From positions 3,927,001 to 3,991,000 of the forward strand of contig NZ_LT859959.1 in assembly GCF_900176205.1 (NCBI RefSeq): a stretch of 64,000 nucleotides of DNA, read 5' to 3'. Each line of letters begins with the position of its first letter. The stretch's first letter is position 1. The notes beneath the pieces were generated by a model that was not told the DNA's origin, ran no database searches, and worked only from the letters and a program-made list of their open reading frames with translations. Positions 56,271-64,000 of this stretch are shown here, piece after piece. Both the position numbers and the translations under genes were made by a program. The DNA comes from Bradyrhizobium sp. ORS 285. GTDB taxonomy: Bacteria > Pseudomonadota > Alphaproteobacteria > Rhizobiales > Xanthobacteraceae.

Positions 56271-57230
56271 TTACGATGCCTTCGCTGCGGCCAGCGCATC
56301 CTTGGCGGCCGCAATGTCCGCCGGTCCGCCGACGGCGATGCCGACCGCGCCATCGGCGATCCGCTTGACCAGGCCGCTGAGCACCTTGCCGGCGCCGATC
56401 TCGAAGAAGCGCGTCACGCCCTGGCCCGCCATATAGGCGATCGATTCGCGCCAACGCACCGTGCCGGTGACCTGCTCGACCAGACGACGGCGAATCTCGT
56501 CGGGATCGCTGATCGGCGCGGCGAGCACGTTGGAAATCAGCGGCGATGCCGGCGCCTTGATGACGACCTTGGACAACGCCTCGGCCATCACGTCGGCCGC
56601 CGGCTGCATCAGCTGGCAGTGGAACGGCGCGGACACCGGCAGCAGCATCGCGCGCTTGGCGCCCTTGGCGCGAGCGATCTCAACGGCGCGGTCCACAGCG
56701 GCCTTGTTGCCGGACACCACCACCTGGCCACCGCCATTGTCATTGGCAGCCTGGCAGACCTCACCCTGGGCCGCCTCTTCGGCGACAGCCACCGCGGCCT
56801 CGTAATCCATCCCGAGCAGCGCCGCCATCGCGCCGACCCCGACCGGAACCGCCTTCTGCATGGCAAGACCACGCGTGCGCAGCAGGCGGGCGGTATCGGC
56901 AATCGTCAGACTGCCGGCGGCCGCCAGCGCCGAATATTCGCCGAGCGAATGGCCGGCCACGAAGGCGGCGTCGCGGCCGACCGAGAACCCGGCCTCAGTC
57001 TCGAGCACCCGCAATGTCGCCATCGAGACCGCCATCAGGGCAGGCTGGGCATTTTCGGTGAGTTGCAGGGTTTCGGCGGGGCCTTCCCAAATAATGGTCG
57101 TCAGCTTCTCGCCAAGCGCGGCGTCGACCTCATCGAAGACCGCACGGGCGGCCGGAAACGCGTCCGCGAGCGCCTTGCCCATGCCGACGGCCTGGGACCC
57201 CTGCCCCGGAAAAGTGAATGCTGCCGTCAT
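56271..57230 (-). CDS. fabD: malonyl-CoA:ACP transacylase
   Basis: A 319-residue enzyme loading malonyl groups onto ACP. It has FPGQGSQAVGMGKAL at the N-terminus, the nucleophile GHSLGEYSALAA and the catalytic His in PVSAPFHCQLMQPAAD. The end is Ala/Lys-rich. It is the first gene of the minus-strand fatty-acid cluster, divergent from rpsF. Confidence 0.97.
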   Translation of the reverse strand: MTAAFTFPGQGSQAVGMGKALADAFPAARAVFDEVDAALGEKLTTIIWEGPAETLQLTENAQPALMAVSMATLRVLETEAGFSVGRDAAFVAGHSLGEYSALAAAGSLTIADTARLLRTRGLAMQKAVPVGVGAMAALLGMDYEAAVAVAEEAAQGEVCQAANDNGGGQVVVSGNKAAVDRAVEIARAKGAKRAMLLPVSAPFHCQLMQPAADVMAEALSKVVIKAPASPLISNVLAAPISDPDEIRRRLVEQVTGTVRWRESIAYMAGQGVTRFFEIGAGKVLSGLVKRIADGAVGIAVGGPADIAAAKDALAAAKAS

Positions 57231-57602
57231 GGCCGCTCCCTGAACGTTTCAAAATCCCTGGAATTGAGTAACTTTGGCCGGAAAGACACTGGCCGGCCCC
57301 GTGATGTCAAGCGCGTGGCGGGCGCATTTCGACCACTTTCCCTTGCCTTGCGGCCCAAAATCGGTATAAGGCCCGCCATCCGTGGATCCCGAGCCGGGAG
57401 CTGAACGGACGGTCCCAGCAAATCCGCTTTGCTCGTTCCTGGGGATGTACCCTCTCCAGGATGTCCAGGCGACTTTGATGTGGCAGGGCCAGTCGGCCCG
57501 TCGTCCCGTGTTCCCGCCTTCTGAGCTGACGTCTGCGAGTCCTTTCCACAAGGGCTCGAAGGGCTTGACGCCGGGATTTGCGCCAACTTGGAAAGGACAG
57601 CC
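57231..57602. other. divergent promoter region and rpsF leader
   Basis: A 372-bp gap between fabD and rpsF, which point away from each other. The right half is likely a long 5' leader for the S6-S18-L9 transcript, where ribosomal proteins S6:S18 often bind for feedback control. I could not fold it reliably. AGGA just before the rpsF start is the ribosome binding site. Confidence 0.5.
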
Positions 57603-58082
57603 ATGCCGCTTTACGAGCATGTTTTCCTCGCGCGTCAGGACGCGAGCACCCAGCAGGTGGAAGAACTGACGGCTCAGATGACCGGTATCGTCGAGGGTCT
57701 CGGCGGTAAGGTCATGAAGACCGAGAATTGGGGCGTTCGCTCCCTCACCTACCGCATGAACAAGAACCGCAAGGCGCACTTCGTGCTGCTCAACATCGAC
57801 GCGCCGTCCGCGGCGATCGCCGAGATCGAGCGCCAGGAGCGGATCAGCGAGGACGTGATCCGTTACCTCAGCGTCCGCGTCGAGGAGCTCGAGGAAGGCC
57901 CGTCGGCGATGATGCGCAAGGCCGATCGCGACCGTGAGCGCGACGACCGCGGCGGTGGATTCCGCGGCGAGCGCGAAGGCGGCGGCTTCCGTGGCGATCG
58001 CGGTGACCGTGGCGATCGCGGTGACCGTGGCGATCGTGGCCCGCGCCGGCCCCGTGACGAAGAAACTGCGGACGAGGAGTAA
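57603..58082 (+). CDS. rpsF: 30S ribosomal protein S6, with Gly/Arg/Asp-rich tail
   Basis: A 159-residue S6: a family core of about 100 residues ([46 protein letters not shown]) followed by a charged tail with repeated G-D-R triplets and a [18 protein letters not shown] segment. The tail is an extension over E. coli S6 (which is modified by RimK glutamylation). It starts at ATG 57603 with GGAAAGGACAGCC just upstream. It leads the rpsF-rpsR-(DUF2232)-rplI operon. Confidence 0.95.
   Translation: MPLYEHVFLARQDASTQQVEELTAQMTGIVEGLGGKVMKTENWGVRSLTYRMNKNRKAHFVLLNIDAPSAAIAEIERQERISEDVIRYLSVRVEELEEGPSAMMRKADRDRERDDRGGGFRGEREGGGFRGDRGDRGDRGDRGDRGPRRPRDEETADEE
57993..58037 (+). repeat. 18-bp tandem repeat coding for G-D-R triplets in rpsF
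   Basis: The unit GGCGATCGCGGTGACCGT occurs perfectly at 57993-58010 and 58011-58028, followed by half a unit (GGCGATCGT). It encodes the G-D-R repeats of the S6 tail; copy number may vary by slippage. Confidence 0.9.
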
Positions 58083-58087
58083 GATCA

Positions 58088-58327
58088 ATGGCTGAAGCCC
58101 CCGCACGTCGCCCGTTCTTCCGCCGCCGCAAGACCTGCCCGTTCACGGGTCCGAATGCGCCGAAGATCGACTACAAGGATTCGAAGCTGCTGATGCGCTA
58201 CGTCTCCGAGCGCGGCAAGATCGTGCCGAGCCGCATCACGGCGGTGTCCGCCAAGAAGCAGCGTGAGCTGGCCCGCGCCATCAAGCGCGCCCGCTTCCTC
58301 GGCCTGCTGCCCTACGTCATCCGCTAA
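58088..58327 (+). CDS. rpsR: 30S ribosomal protein S18
   Basis: A 79-residue S18, which binds 16S rRNA together with S6. The typical stretches are [71 protein letters not shown] lies seven to twelve bases ahead of the ATG, inside the end of rpsF. A hairpin follows the stop codon. Confidence 0.98.
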   Translation: MAEAPARRPFFRRRKTCPFTGPNAPKIDYKDSKLLMRYVSERGKIVPSRITAVSAKKQRELARAIKRARFLGLLPYVIR

Positions 58328-58352
58328 ACGCGGATCCAAGACCTGATCCAAG

Positions 58353-58382
58353 ACCGGCGGCCTCGCGCCGCCGGTTCTCTTT
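58353..58382 (+). terminator. hairpin after rpsR
   Basis: A nine-base stem ACCGGCGGC (58353-58361) and GCCGCCGGT (58367-58375) with a five-base loop, then TCTCTTTG. It is a partial terminator that could lower read-through into the DUF2232 and rplI genes. Confidence 0.65.
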
Positions 58383-58471
58383 GTCGAAATCTCATAAGGC
58401 TTCCGGGTCGTCCGGTCGCCGATGGTTGGGGCCTCCTCGCCTCTAACCGCTCGAAGGGAGCGGGACAGCTG

Positions 58472-59419
58472 ATGATCGGAACGCTTCTCATCGCGCTCGC
58501 GGCAGGCGCTGCCTCCGCCGTCATGTTCGCCTCGACGGTGTCGGGCGTGATGCTGTCGCTCGTGCTTGCGCTGTTCGCTGCCGTTCCGCTGATGGTCGCC
58601 GGCATCGCCTGGGGCCGCCTCTGCGCCGCGATCGGTGGCATCTTCGCCACGGCTTGCGTGCTGGCCGCCTTCAGTTTCTCGCGCGCCGAGATCTTTGCGA
58701 TATCCGTCGCCCTTCCCGCCTGGTGGCTGAGCCATCTGATCCTGCTCGGCCGGACGGTGACCGGTCCGTCCGGTCAGGACAGCGTCGAATGGTATCCGCC
58801 CGGCAGCATCCTGCTGTGGGTCGCCGTGATCGCCGCGCTGATCGTCGCGTTCGCCTTCGGCACCGACGTGTCCGCCACGAATCAGTCGTTCCGGCGGCTG
58901 CTCGAGCGGGTGCTGGCCAGGACCGGCGCGCCAGAGGGCCTCGACGTTCCCCGGCTGCTCGAACTGCTGGTCTTCATGGCGCCGGTCATGGTCGCGATGA
59001 TCATGACCACCATCCTCACGCTCAACGTCGTGATCGCCGCCAAGATCACCGCAGTCTCCGGCCGGCTGCTGCGTCCCTGGCCGCGCCTGCGCGAAACCAA
59101 GCTGCCGGTGATGACGCTGCCCGCTTTGTTCGCCGTGATCGCCTTCTGCTTCCCCGACGGCCTGGTCGGCCTGCTGGCGCGCATCGCGGCTGCAGCGCTG
59201 CTGACGGCCTATGCGCTCACCGGCTTTGCGGTGCTGCATACGCTCACTTTGCCAATGCGGACGCGGCCGCTGTGGCTCGGCCTCGCCTACGCGCTGATGC
59301 TGACCTTCATCTGGCCGCTCCCCGTGCTGGCCATGGTCGCGCTCGGCCTTGCCGACGCCGCCTTCGACCTCCGCCACCGCTTCGGCCCGCGGCAGCCGCC
59401 GCCGCTGCCGGTGCCGTAA
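58472..59419 (+). CDS. DUF2232 membrane protein
   Basis: A 315-residue integral membrane protein with about eight hydrophobic helices (MIGTLLIALAAGAASAVMFAS onward; MLTFIWPLPVLAMVALGLADAAFDLRHRF near the end). It sits between rpsR and rplI, the usual place of the DUF2232 (YybS-like) family in alphaproteobacteria. GGGAG lies 11-15 bases upstream. Function unknown; its transporter-like look and ribosomal-operon context are all that can be said. Confidence 0.85.
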   Translation: MIGTLLIALAAGAASAVMFASTVSGVMLSLVLALFAAVPLMVAGIAWGRLCAAIGGIFATACVLAAFSFSRAEIFAISVALPAWWLSHLILLGRTVTGPSGQDSVEWYPPGSILLWVAVIAALIVAFAFGTDVSATNQSFRRLLERVLARTGAPEGLDVPRLLELLVFMAPVMVAMIMTTILTLNVVIAAKITAVSGRLLRPWPRLRETKLPVMTLPALFAVIAFCFPDGLVGLLARIAAAALLTAYALTGFAVLHTLTLPMRTRPLWLGLAYALMLTFIWPLPVLAMVALGLADAAFDLRHRFGPRQPPPLPVP

Positions 59420-59469
59420 GAATTTCACCTCATACCAACCACTTCCGAACATCTTGAAGGAGAACATCG

Positions 59470-60060
59470 ATGGAAGTCATTCTGCTGGAACGTGTCGCCA
59501 AGCTCGGCCAGATGGGCGAGATCGTGAAGGTCAAGGACGGGTTCGCCCGTAACTTCCTGCTCAAGCGCAAGAAGGCGCTGCGGGCGACGGCCGAGAACAA
59601 GGCCAAGTATGAGGGCATGAAGGCCGAGCTCGAGGCCAACAACATCAAGGCCAAGGGCGAGGCGTCGAAGGTCGCCGAGAAGATCGACGGCCGCGACATC
59701 GTCATCATCCGCCAGGCATCGGAATCGGGCCAGCTGTTCGGCTCGGTCTCGGTCCGCGACATCGTTACCGCGCTCGCCGCCGACGGCATCACCGTCAGCC
59801 GGCCGCAGGTCTGGCTTGATGCGCCGATCAAGACCATCGGCCAGCAGAAGATCACCATCGCGATCCACCCGGAGGTCGAGACCTCGGTGACCGTGACGGT
59901 GGCCCGCAGCGCCGACGAGGCCGAGCGCATCAAGCGTGGCGAGGACATCTCGACCCGCCAGGAGGACCGCGACGCCGCCGCCGAAGCCATCGCCGCCGCC
60001 GGCGAGTTCTTCGATCCGGAGGCCCAGGACGAGGGCGCTGCCGAGCCGGCTGCGCAGTAA
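59470..60060 (+). CDS. rplI: 50S ribosomal protein L9
   Basis: A 196-residue L9: the N-terminal rRNA-binding domain ([40 protein letters not shown]), a long connecting helix, and the C-terminal domain ([28 protein letters not shown]). About 45 extra residues at the end are acidic ([17 protein letters not shown], ending EGAAEPAAQ), as in rhizobial L9. AAGGAG lies just before the start. An intrinsic terminator follows. Confidence 0.97.
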   Translation: MEVILLERVAKLGQMGEIVKVKDGFARNFLLKRKKALRATAENKAKYEGMKAELEANNIKAKGEASKVAEKIDGRDIVIIRQASESGQLFGSVSVRDIVTALAADGITVSRPQVWLDAPIKTIGQQKITIAIHPEVETSVTVTVARSADEAERIKRGEDISTRQEDRDAAAEAIAAAGEFFDPEAQDEGAAEPAAQ

Positions 60061-60080
60061 GCGCGCTGCATCAAAAAACA

Positions 60081-60109
60081 AAGCCCGGCTCATCGAGCCG
60101 GGCTTTTTT
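60081..60109 (+). terminator. intrinsic terminator of the rpsF-rplI operon
   Basis: Stem AAGCCCGGCT (60081-60090) and AGCCGGGCTT (60096-60105) with a CATCG loop, followed by TTTT. It lies 20 bp after the rplI stop codon and is preceded by an A-run, so it can act in both directions for the convergent cytochrome gene. Confidence 0.92.
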
Positions 60110-60114
60110 CAGTC

Positions 60115-60915
60115 TCACCGCGATGGCGACGACGGCACCGAGGGATCCGCCGGGACCGACTGGGTGGTCGCCGGGGCCGGCGTCACCGGCGGCACCGGAT
60201 CGGCGCGGAGCGCGGGCGCCGCCTCGCTCGACCTGGCCGGCTCGACCCGCGGCGGCTCGGAGCGTGACGCGCTGTCGTCGCGAGCCGGAGCCGGAGCGGT
60301 CGCGCCGGTCGGCTCGCTCTTGGTTTCATCCGCGGCGGCGCCGTCCTGGGCCGGCTTCTTGCGCTTGCCGAGCTTGCCCTTCTTGGCGGGCGCTGCCGCC
60401 TCGCCGTCAGCAGGCGCGGCAGCCGGATCCGCGCCGGCTTCGGGCTTTGCCTCGGCCGGTGCCGAACGCTTCGAATGATGGCCGCGGCGGCGCGGCTCGG
60501 CCGGGCTCGCGGCATCATCCGCAGGCTTGGTCTCAGGCTTGGCCTCGGACGGCTCGGCCGCAGTCGCCCGCGCCCGCCGCTCGGAGCGCGTCTCCTTGCC
60601 CTCCTTATTACTGTCCTTGCCCGAATGACCCATGTAGCGCGCATCGGCGGCGCCGTTGGAGATCAGGTAGTTGGCGAGCACGCCGGCCATCTCGGGGCTC
60701 GTCGTGTAATGCTGGCGAAGAAATCCCGGCAGCGATCCCGCCGACACCGTCTTGGCCAGACCGCGCGGGGATTTGTGGCACACCACGCAGCTGCCGTTGA
60801 ACAACTGAGCCGGGGACTTCCCCGCGTCCAGATTCTCCTGCGCCCTGGCCACCCCCGCCAGGCCCACGCAGAACACGGCAACCACCGCCGCCAAATTGAG
60901 CGCTCGGCCCACCAT
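60115..60915 (-). CDS. c-type cytochrome-like protein with long charged tail
   Basis: From ATG 60915 (MVGRALNLAAVVAVFCVGLAGVARA, a signal peptide) a 266-residue protein with one haem-c site, CVVCH, in LFNGSCVVCHKSPRGLAK. This is followed by FLRQHYTTSPEMAGVLANYLISNGAADARYMG, a small cytochrome c module of about 80 residues. The remaining 165 residues are Lys/Pro/Ala/Glu-rich and probably disordered. I prefer the second ATG since GGAG is seven bases ahead of it but abuts the first (60921). The 1062-residue frame covering this area is spurious. Confidence 0.8.
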   Translation of the reverse strand: MVGRALNLAAVVAVFCVGLAGVARAQENLDAGKSPAQLFNGSCVVCHKSPRGLAKTVSAGSLPGFLRQHYTTSPEMAGVLANYLISNGAADARYMGHSGKDSNKEGKETRSERRARATAAEPSEAKPETKPADDAASPAEPRRRGHHSKRSAPAEAKPEAGADPAAAPADGEAAAPAKKGKLGKRKKPAQDGAAADETKSEPTGATAPAPARDDSASRSEPPRVEPARSSEAAPALRADPVPPVTPAPATTQSVPADPSVPSSPSR

Positions 60916-61302
60916 TCTCATTCTCCAGCCTATGGTTTTGCCCCACACGGCACCGTTCGCGATATCAGTCGCCGTGCTTCCCTCGCCACCGGCGACGTTC
61001 GAATTGTCGCCTGCGGTCATCCCAGGCCTCGCTCGGCACCAGTGTGCCGAACACCGGCTAAAGTCCGGTGGCCACCGCCTTTTTAGCGGATCGGAGGGGG
61101 AATGAAAGCGCACAGATGTCCCGCCGCGGAGATGTCCCAGCTTCAATATGCGTTCGAAATAACTGCATTGTGTCCGTCGACGAGGTCCACATATGCCTTC
61201 CAACCAACATAGGTAACATTGGAATGGGAACCAATCGGTTCTCAATGCGTCGAGTGCGACGGTCGGGCAAGTCAGCATCTTACGGGGGTAGCTCGTTGGG
61301 TG
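60916..61302. other. divergent region between cytochrome c-like gene and cfa
   Basis: A 387-bp gap that is AT-richer around 61130-61240. It carries an EcfG-like site at 61227-61251 and a possible 36-codon frame at 61102 with GGAGG upstream that I do not accept as a gene. Confidence 0.5.
61227..61251 (+). promoter_or_regulatory. EcfG-like promoter candidate upstream of cfa
   Basis: GGAAC (61227-61231), sixteen bases, then CGTC (61248-61251): eight of nine consensus bases of GGAAC-N16-CGTT. It lies 51 bp before the ATG chosen for the cyclopropane synthase gene. Confidence 0.35.
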
Positions 61303-62559
61303 ATGCGAATGGACCGTTTGCTGCGTACTCTGTTGGCTAACTTCATCTGCCGTGGGTCGATCAACTTCACGACCGCCGACGGCGCAACATTCAGCTGCGG
61401 AGACGGGACCGGCGTCCCGGTCGCGGCGCGCTTCGTGACCCGCCAGGCCGAGCGCCGGCTCCTGGCCAATCCCGAGCTTGCGCTCGGCGAGACCTATATG
61501 GATGGCACGTTCGTGATCGAGCGCGGCTCGGTCGCGGATCTGCTCTCCATCGTCATGAGCCAGCCGGCCGTGATGCCCGACTGGGCCAAGCCGCAATGGT
61601 GGGTGCGCTATCTCATCCGGCCGCTGCGCCAGCTCAACCTCAAGGCTCGCGCGCGCCGGAACGTGGCGCATCACTACGATCTCGACGGCCGGCTCTACTC
61701 GCTGTTCCTCGATGCCGACCGGCAATACTCCTGCGCCTATTTCGACGCACCGAATACGACACTGGATGATGCCCAGCTCGCCAAGAAGCGGCATCTCGCC
61801 GCCAAGCTGCTGATCGACCGCGGCCATCGCGTTCTCGACATCGGCTGCGGCTGGGGCGGGCTCGGGCTCTATCTGGCGGAGATGTACGAGGCCGACGTCA
61901 CCGGCGTGACCTTGTCGGCCGAGCAGCTGCAGGTCGCCAATGCCCGCGCCGCGGAGCGAAACCTTTCGGCTTCCGCGCGCTTCCTGCTGCAGGATTATCG
62001 GGACGTGCCCGGCACGTTCGACCGCATCGTCTCGGTCGGCATGTTCGAGCATGTCGGCGCCGCGTTCTACGACACCTTCTTCCGCCGCTGCGCCGAGCTG
62101 CTCGACGACGACGGCGTGATGCTGCTGCATTCGATCGGGCGCTCGGAGGGGCCGGATTCCACCAATCCCTGGATCGCCAAATACATCTTCCCGGGCGGCT
62201 ACATCCCGGCGATGTCGGAGGTGCTGCCGGCGATCGAGCGCGCCGGACTCCTGGTCTGCGACATCGAGATCCTGCGCCTGCATTACGCCGAGACGCTGAA
62301 GGCCTGGCGCGAGCGCTTCATGGCCCGCCGCGAGGAGGCCGTGCAGCTCTATGACGAGCGCTTCGCGCGAATGTGGGAGTTCTATCTGGCGGCGGCGGAA
62401 ATGGGCTTCCGCAAGCAGAACATGATGAACTTCCAGATCCAGCTGACGAAGCGGCAGGGCATCGTGCCGATGACCCGCGACTACATCCCTCGCGAGGAGG
62501 CGCGGCTGCGCGCGCTGGAGCGTGGCGCACGTCCGGCGCTGCGGATGGCGGGGGAGTAG
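61303..62559 (+). CDS. cfa: cyclopropane-fatty-acyl-phospholipid synthase
   Basis: A 418-residue SAM-dependent enzyme adding a methylene bridge to unsaturated acyl chains of membrane lipids. An N-terminal lipid-binding region (about 1-110) is followed by VAHHYDLDGRLYSLFLD, YSCAYF, the SAM motif VLDIGCGWGGLGLYLAEMYEADVTGVTLS, SVGMFEHVG and the terminal NMMNFQIQLTKRQGIVPMTRDY. I use ATG 61303, where the family begins; the frame extends upstream into the promoter. Such enzymes are often induced by stress or stationary phase. Confidence 0.94.
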   Translation: MRMDRLLRTLLANFICRGSINFTTADGATFSCGDGTGVPVAARFVTRQAERRLLANPELALGETYMDGTFVIERGSVADLLSIVMSQPAVMPDWAKPQWWVRYLIRPLRQLNLKARARRNVAHHYDLDGRLYSLFLDADRQYSCAYFDAPNTTLDDAQLAKKRHLAAKLLIDRGHRVLDIGCGWGGLGLYLAEMYEADVTGVTLSAEQLQVANARAAERNLSASARFLLQDYRDVPGTFDRIVSVGMFEHVGAAFYDTFFRRCAELLDDDGVMLLHSIGRSEGPDSTNPWIAKYIFPGGYIPAMSEVLPAIERAGLLVCDIEILRLHYAETLKAWRERFMARREEAVQLYDERFARMWEFYLAAAEMGFRKQNMMNFQIQLTKRQGIVPMTRDYIPREEARLRALERGARPALRMAGE

Positions 62560-62638
62560 CGTGTGTCGCCAGCGCGCAGGATCTCGATGAGCCGACGCGT
62601 CGCGAGGACTCAAGGTGTCTCCACGCCCCCTGCTGTGG

Positions 62639-62787
62639 TCCCTGCGAACGCAGGGACCCATAACCACAGGCGGCTGTTGAGGCGCGCAACTGGGTCGGCA
62701 TCTCGCGTCAGCATGCCTCCCTGTGGTTATGGATCCCGGGTCGGCGCCACGAGGCCGCTGACGCGGCCTCGCGGCTTGCCCGGGACG
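62639..62787. repeat. palindromic element with several hairpins
   Basis: Hairpin TCCCTGC-GAAC-GCAGGGA (62639-62656), an inverted pair of 18 bases with one mismatch around CATAACCACAGG (62653-62670 and 62720-62737) and hairpin GAGGCCGC-TGAC-GCGGCCTC (62751-62770), then GCCCGGGAC. This arrangement is characteristic of a repeat family found across Bradyrhizobium genomes. No coding sequence. Confidence 0.8.
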
Positions 62788-62997
62788 ACAGCGGAGAACA
62801 TCTGCTGGATCTCGAACTGCCGAAGGAAAGTCGTCGCTCTGCAGCTGCTCGCTGAGCTTCTCTATTTTGGGATGCGCCTTGTATTGCTCACACTCTAAAA
62901 GAGAGATCGCGCTCATCCGTCTCAAACTTTCGAACAAATCGTTCGATCTGTGAACTGGCTCACAGACCCCGGGAAAGCCCGGCCGTAATGTCCCGGC

Positions 62998-63120
62998 ATG
63001 ATCAAGAACCCGGCCCCAGCCATGTTGGAACCTCAGACCGACTTCAGCACCGACTACGCGCTGATTGCCGCCGGTGTGGGCGCTTCGCTCCTGGCCCTTC
63101 TGTATCTGCTGCTGATCTGA
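62998..63120 (+). CDS. 40-residue single-pass membrane protein (tentative)
   Basis: From ATG 62998 a 40-residue frame with a polar N-terminus (MIKNPAPAMLEPQTDFSTDY) and one membrane helix (ALIAAGVGASLLALLYLLLI) ending at TGA 63120. No good ribosome binding site is visible. Two inverted repeats upstream (TCGAAC/GTTCGA at 62932-62948 and CTGTGA/TCACAG at about 62950-62967) look like regulatory symmetry. The coding call rests on the residue pattern alone. Confidence 0.4.
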   Translation: MIKNPAPAMLEPQTDFSTDYALIAAGVGASLLALLYLLLI

Positions 63121-63425
63121 GCTCTCGCGCGGAGCGGACGCCAGACGCCGCACGCCTGCCTGCCGGCATCTCTCCCACCTCATAAGATCCTGCCCGCGAT
63201 CATCATCTCGTACGCGCGCGTCGCATCTCGCCGCGTGATTGCACCGGAGTTCCGCTTCCCTGTCGGGAACGTTGAGTCCGCGGGTTCCCGTCAAGCACGG
63301 CATCTGGCGAGTCCGGATTCATCCACCAGATTTACCGGACAGTGAATTGCGCTCAGCTTTCGCTTCCGCTTCGTCGGCGACTGGCGCTTTATCCCCTCCC
63401 CTTCAAAGCTGCTAAACACGCATCC
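63121..63425. other. intergenic region before dnaB
   Basis: About 305 bp with no supported gene. It must contain the dnaB promoter; the AT-richer part at about 63310-63420 is the probable site. No terminator or repeat seen. Confidence 0.45.
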
Positions 63426-64000
63426 ATGGCATTGACCGATTCGAACGTACTCAAGCTGGCTCCTCCGGACGCCGCGACCCCGGCCTATCGCACCGCGCCT
63501 CACAACATCGAGGCGGAGCAGGGTCTGCTCGGCGCGATCCTGGTGAACAACGACGCGTTCTATCGTGTGTCCGATTTCCTTGAGCCGAAGCATTTCTTCG
63601 AGCCGCTGCATCAGACCATCTTCGAGACCACCGGCAGCCTGATCCGCATGGGCAAGGTCGCGACGCCCGTGACCTTGAAGACGTTCCTGCCGGCCGATGT
63701 CGATCTCGGCGGCATGACCGTCGGCCAGTATCTGGCGCGGCTTGCCGCCGAAGCGACCACGATCATCAACGCGCAGGACTATGGCCGCACGATCTACGAT
63801 CTGTCGTTGCGCCGCGACCTGATCGGCATCGGCGAGGACATGGTCAATGTCGCCTATGACGCGCCGGTCGACTTCGCGCCGCGCAACCAGATCGAGGACG
63901 CCGAGCGCAGGCTGTATGAGCTCGCGGAGTCCGGCCGCTACGATGGCGGGTTCCAGAAATTCTCTCAGGCGCTGACCACCGCGCTCGACATGGCCGCGAA
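63426..64000 (+). CDS. dnaB: replicative DNA helicase DnaB (5' part)
   Basis: The first 191 residues of DnaB, cut by the window edge. They contain the N-terminal domain (APHNIEAEQGLLGAILVNNDAFYRVSDFLEPKHFFEPLHQTIFETTGSLI, VTLKTFLPADVDLGGMTVGQYLARLA) and the beginning of the linker (EDAERRLYELAESGRYDGGFQKFSQAL). The RecA-like ATPase domain lies beyond position 64000. It follows the rpsF-rpsR-rplI region, a conserved association. Confidence 0.96.
   Translation, partial: MALTDSNVLKLAPPDAATPAYRTAPHNIEAEQGLLGAILVNNDAFYRVSDFLEPKHFFEPLHQTIFETTGSLIRMGKVATPVTLKTFLPADVDLGGMTVGQYLARLAAEATTIINAQDYGRTIYDLSLRRDLIGIGEDMVNVAYDAPVDFAPRNQIEDAERRLYELAESGRYDGGFQKFSQALTTALDMAA

Noticed and set aside
57231..57602. 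S6:S18-binding leader motif upstream of rpsF
   Set aside because: The long leader is suggestive, but I could not identify the conserved bulge and stem with confidence.
61102..61212. 36-codon frame with GGAGG four bases ahead
   Set aside because: Spacing is short, composition is not gene-like, and the region is better explained as the cfa promoter.
60115..63303. 1062-residue open frame on the minus strand
   Set aside because: Only its last 266 residues are a gene (cytochrome c-like). The rest is antisense to cfa and a repeat element and has Arg/His-rich shadow composition.

Overview
The window is high-GC (mid-to-high 60s percent) alphaproteobacterial chromosome. Gene content and order strongly suggest Bradyrhizobium or a close Bradyrhizobiaceae relative: rnd near aspS, purN-purM-(phosphatidyltransferase)-hdaA-ppk-ppx, lptF-lptG-lptD-surA-pdxA-rsmA, fabD-fabG-acpP-fabF-mltG-yicC-gmk, rpsF-rpsR-rplI-dnaB, a fused malic enzyme/phosphotransacetylase, and the palindromic intergenic elements common in that genus. 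I see no phage, plasmid, IS transposase, CRISPR, rRNA or tRNA. This is mostly core chromosome.

Layout. 1-9.4 kb: a DoxX-family gene, maeB, a membrane-anchored protein of unknown function, a repeat-rich stretch with a 5'-truncated LysE-type gene, an orphan ABC substrate-binding protein with an extra helical domain, and a cytochrome b561. 9.4-15 kb: aspS with an internal segment of foreign-looking composition, selO, rnd and several tiny genes. 15-18 kb: a translationally coupled three-gene cassette (two GNAT-like proteins and an isochorismatase-fold protein), divergent from a LysR regulator with a perfect 14-bp palindrome between them. 18-20 kb: a small autotransporter-like protein, a cold-shock protein with a clear terminator, and a palindromic element. 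20-27 kb: purine synthesis, phospholipid synthesis, DnaA regulation and polyphosphate metabolism. 27-36 kb: a flavin monooxygenase, a YdeP-type molybdopterin oxidoreductase behind an EcfG-like promoter, a TerC-family protein, ndk, small proteins, an ABC-F ATPase and a lipoprotein. 36-46 kb: holC-pepA, divergent from the LPS-export/outer-membrane operon lptF-lptG-lptD-surA-pdxA-rsmA. 46-50 kb: an alcohol dehydrogenase and an 801-residue membrane protein whose disordered tail carries a recurring short helical motif. 50-57 kb: the fatty-acid and cell-wall cluster on the minus strand. 57-64 kb: the ribosomal protein operon with a DUF2232 membrane protein, a cytochrome c-like protein with a long charged tail, a cyclopropane fatty acid synthase, a repeat element and the start of dnaB.

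Most interesting observations: (1) the mosaic aspS, with a segment of about 54% GC by hand count inside a gene of about 68% GC, plus an in-frame insertion of about 40 residues; (2) the uncharacterised two-GNAT/isochorismatase-fold/LysR cassette with its palindrome; (3) the repeated D-P-A-A-x-L-I-type motif in the 801-residue protein; (4) EcfG-like general-stress promoters upstream of the ydeP-like gene and, with one mismatch, of cfa.
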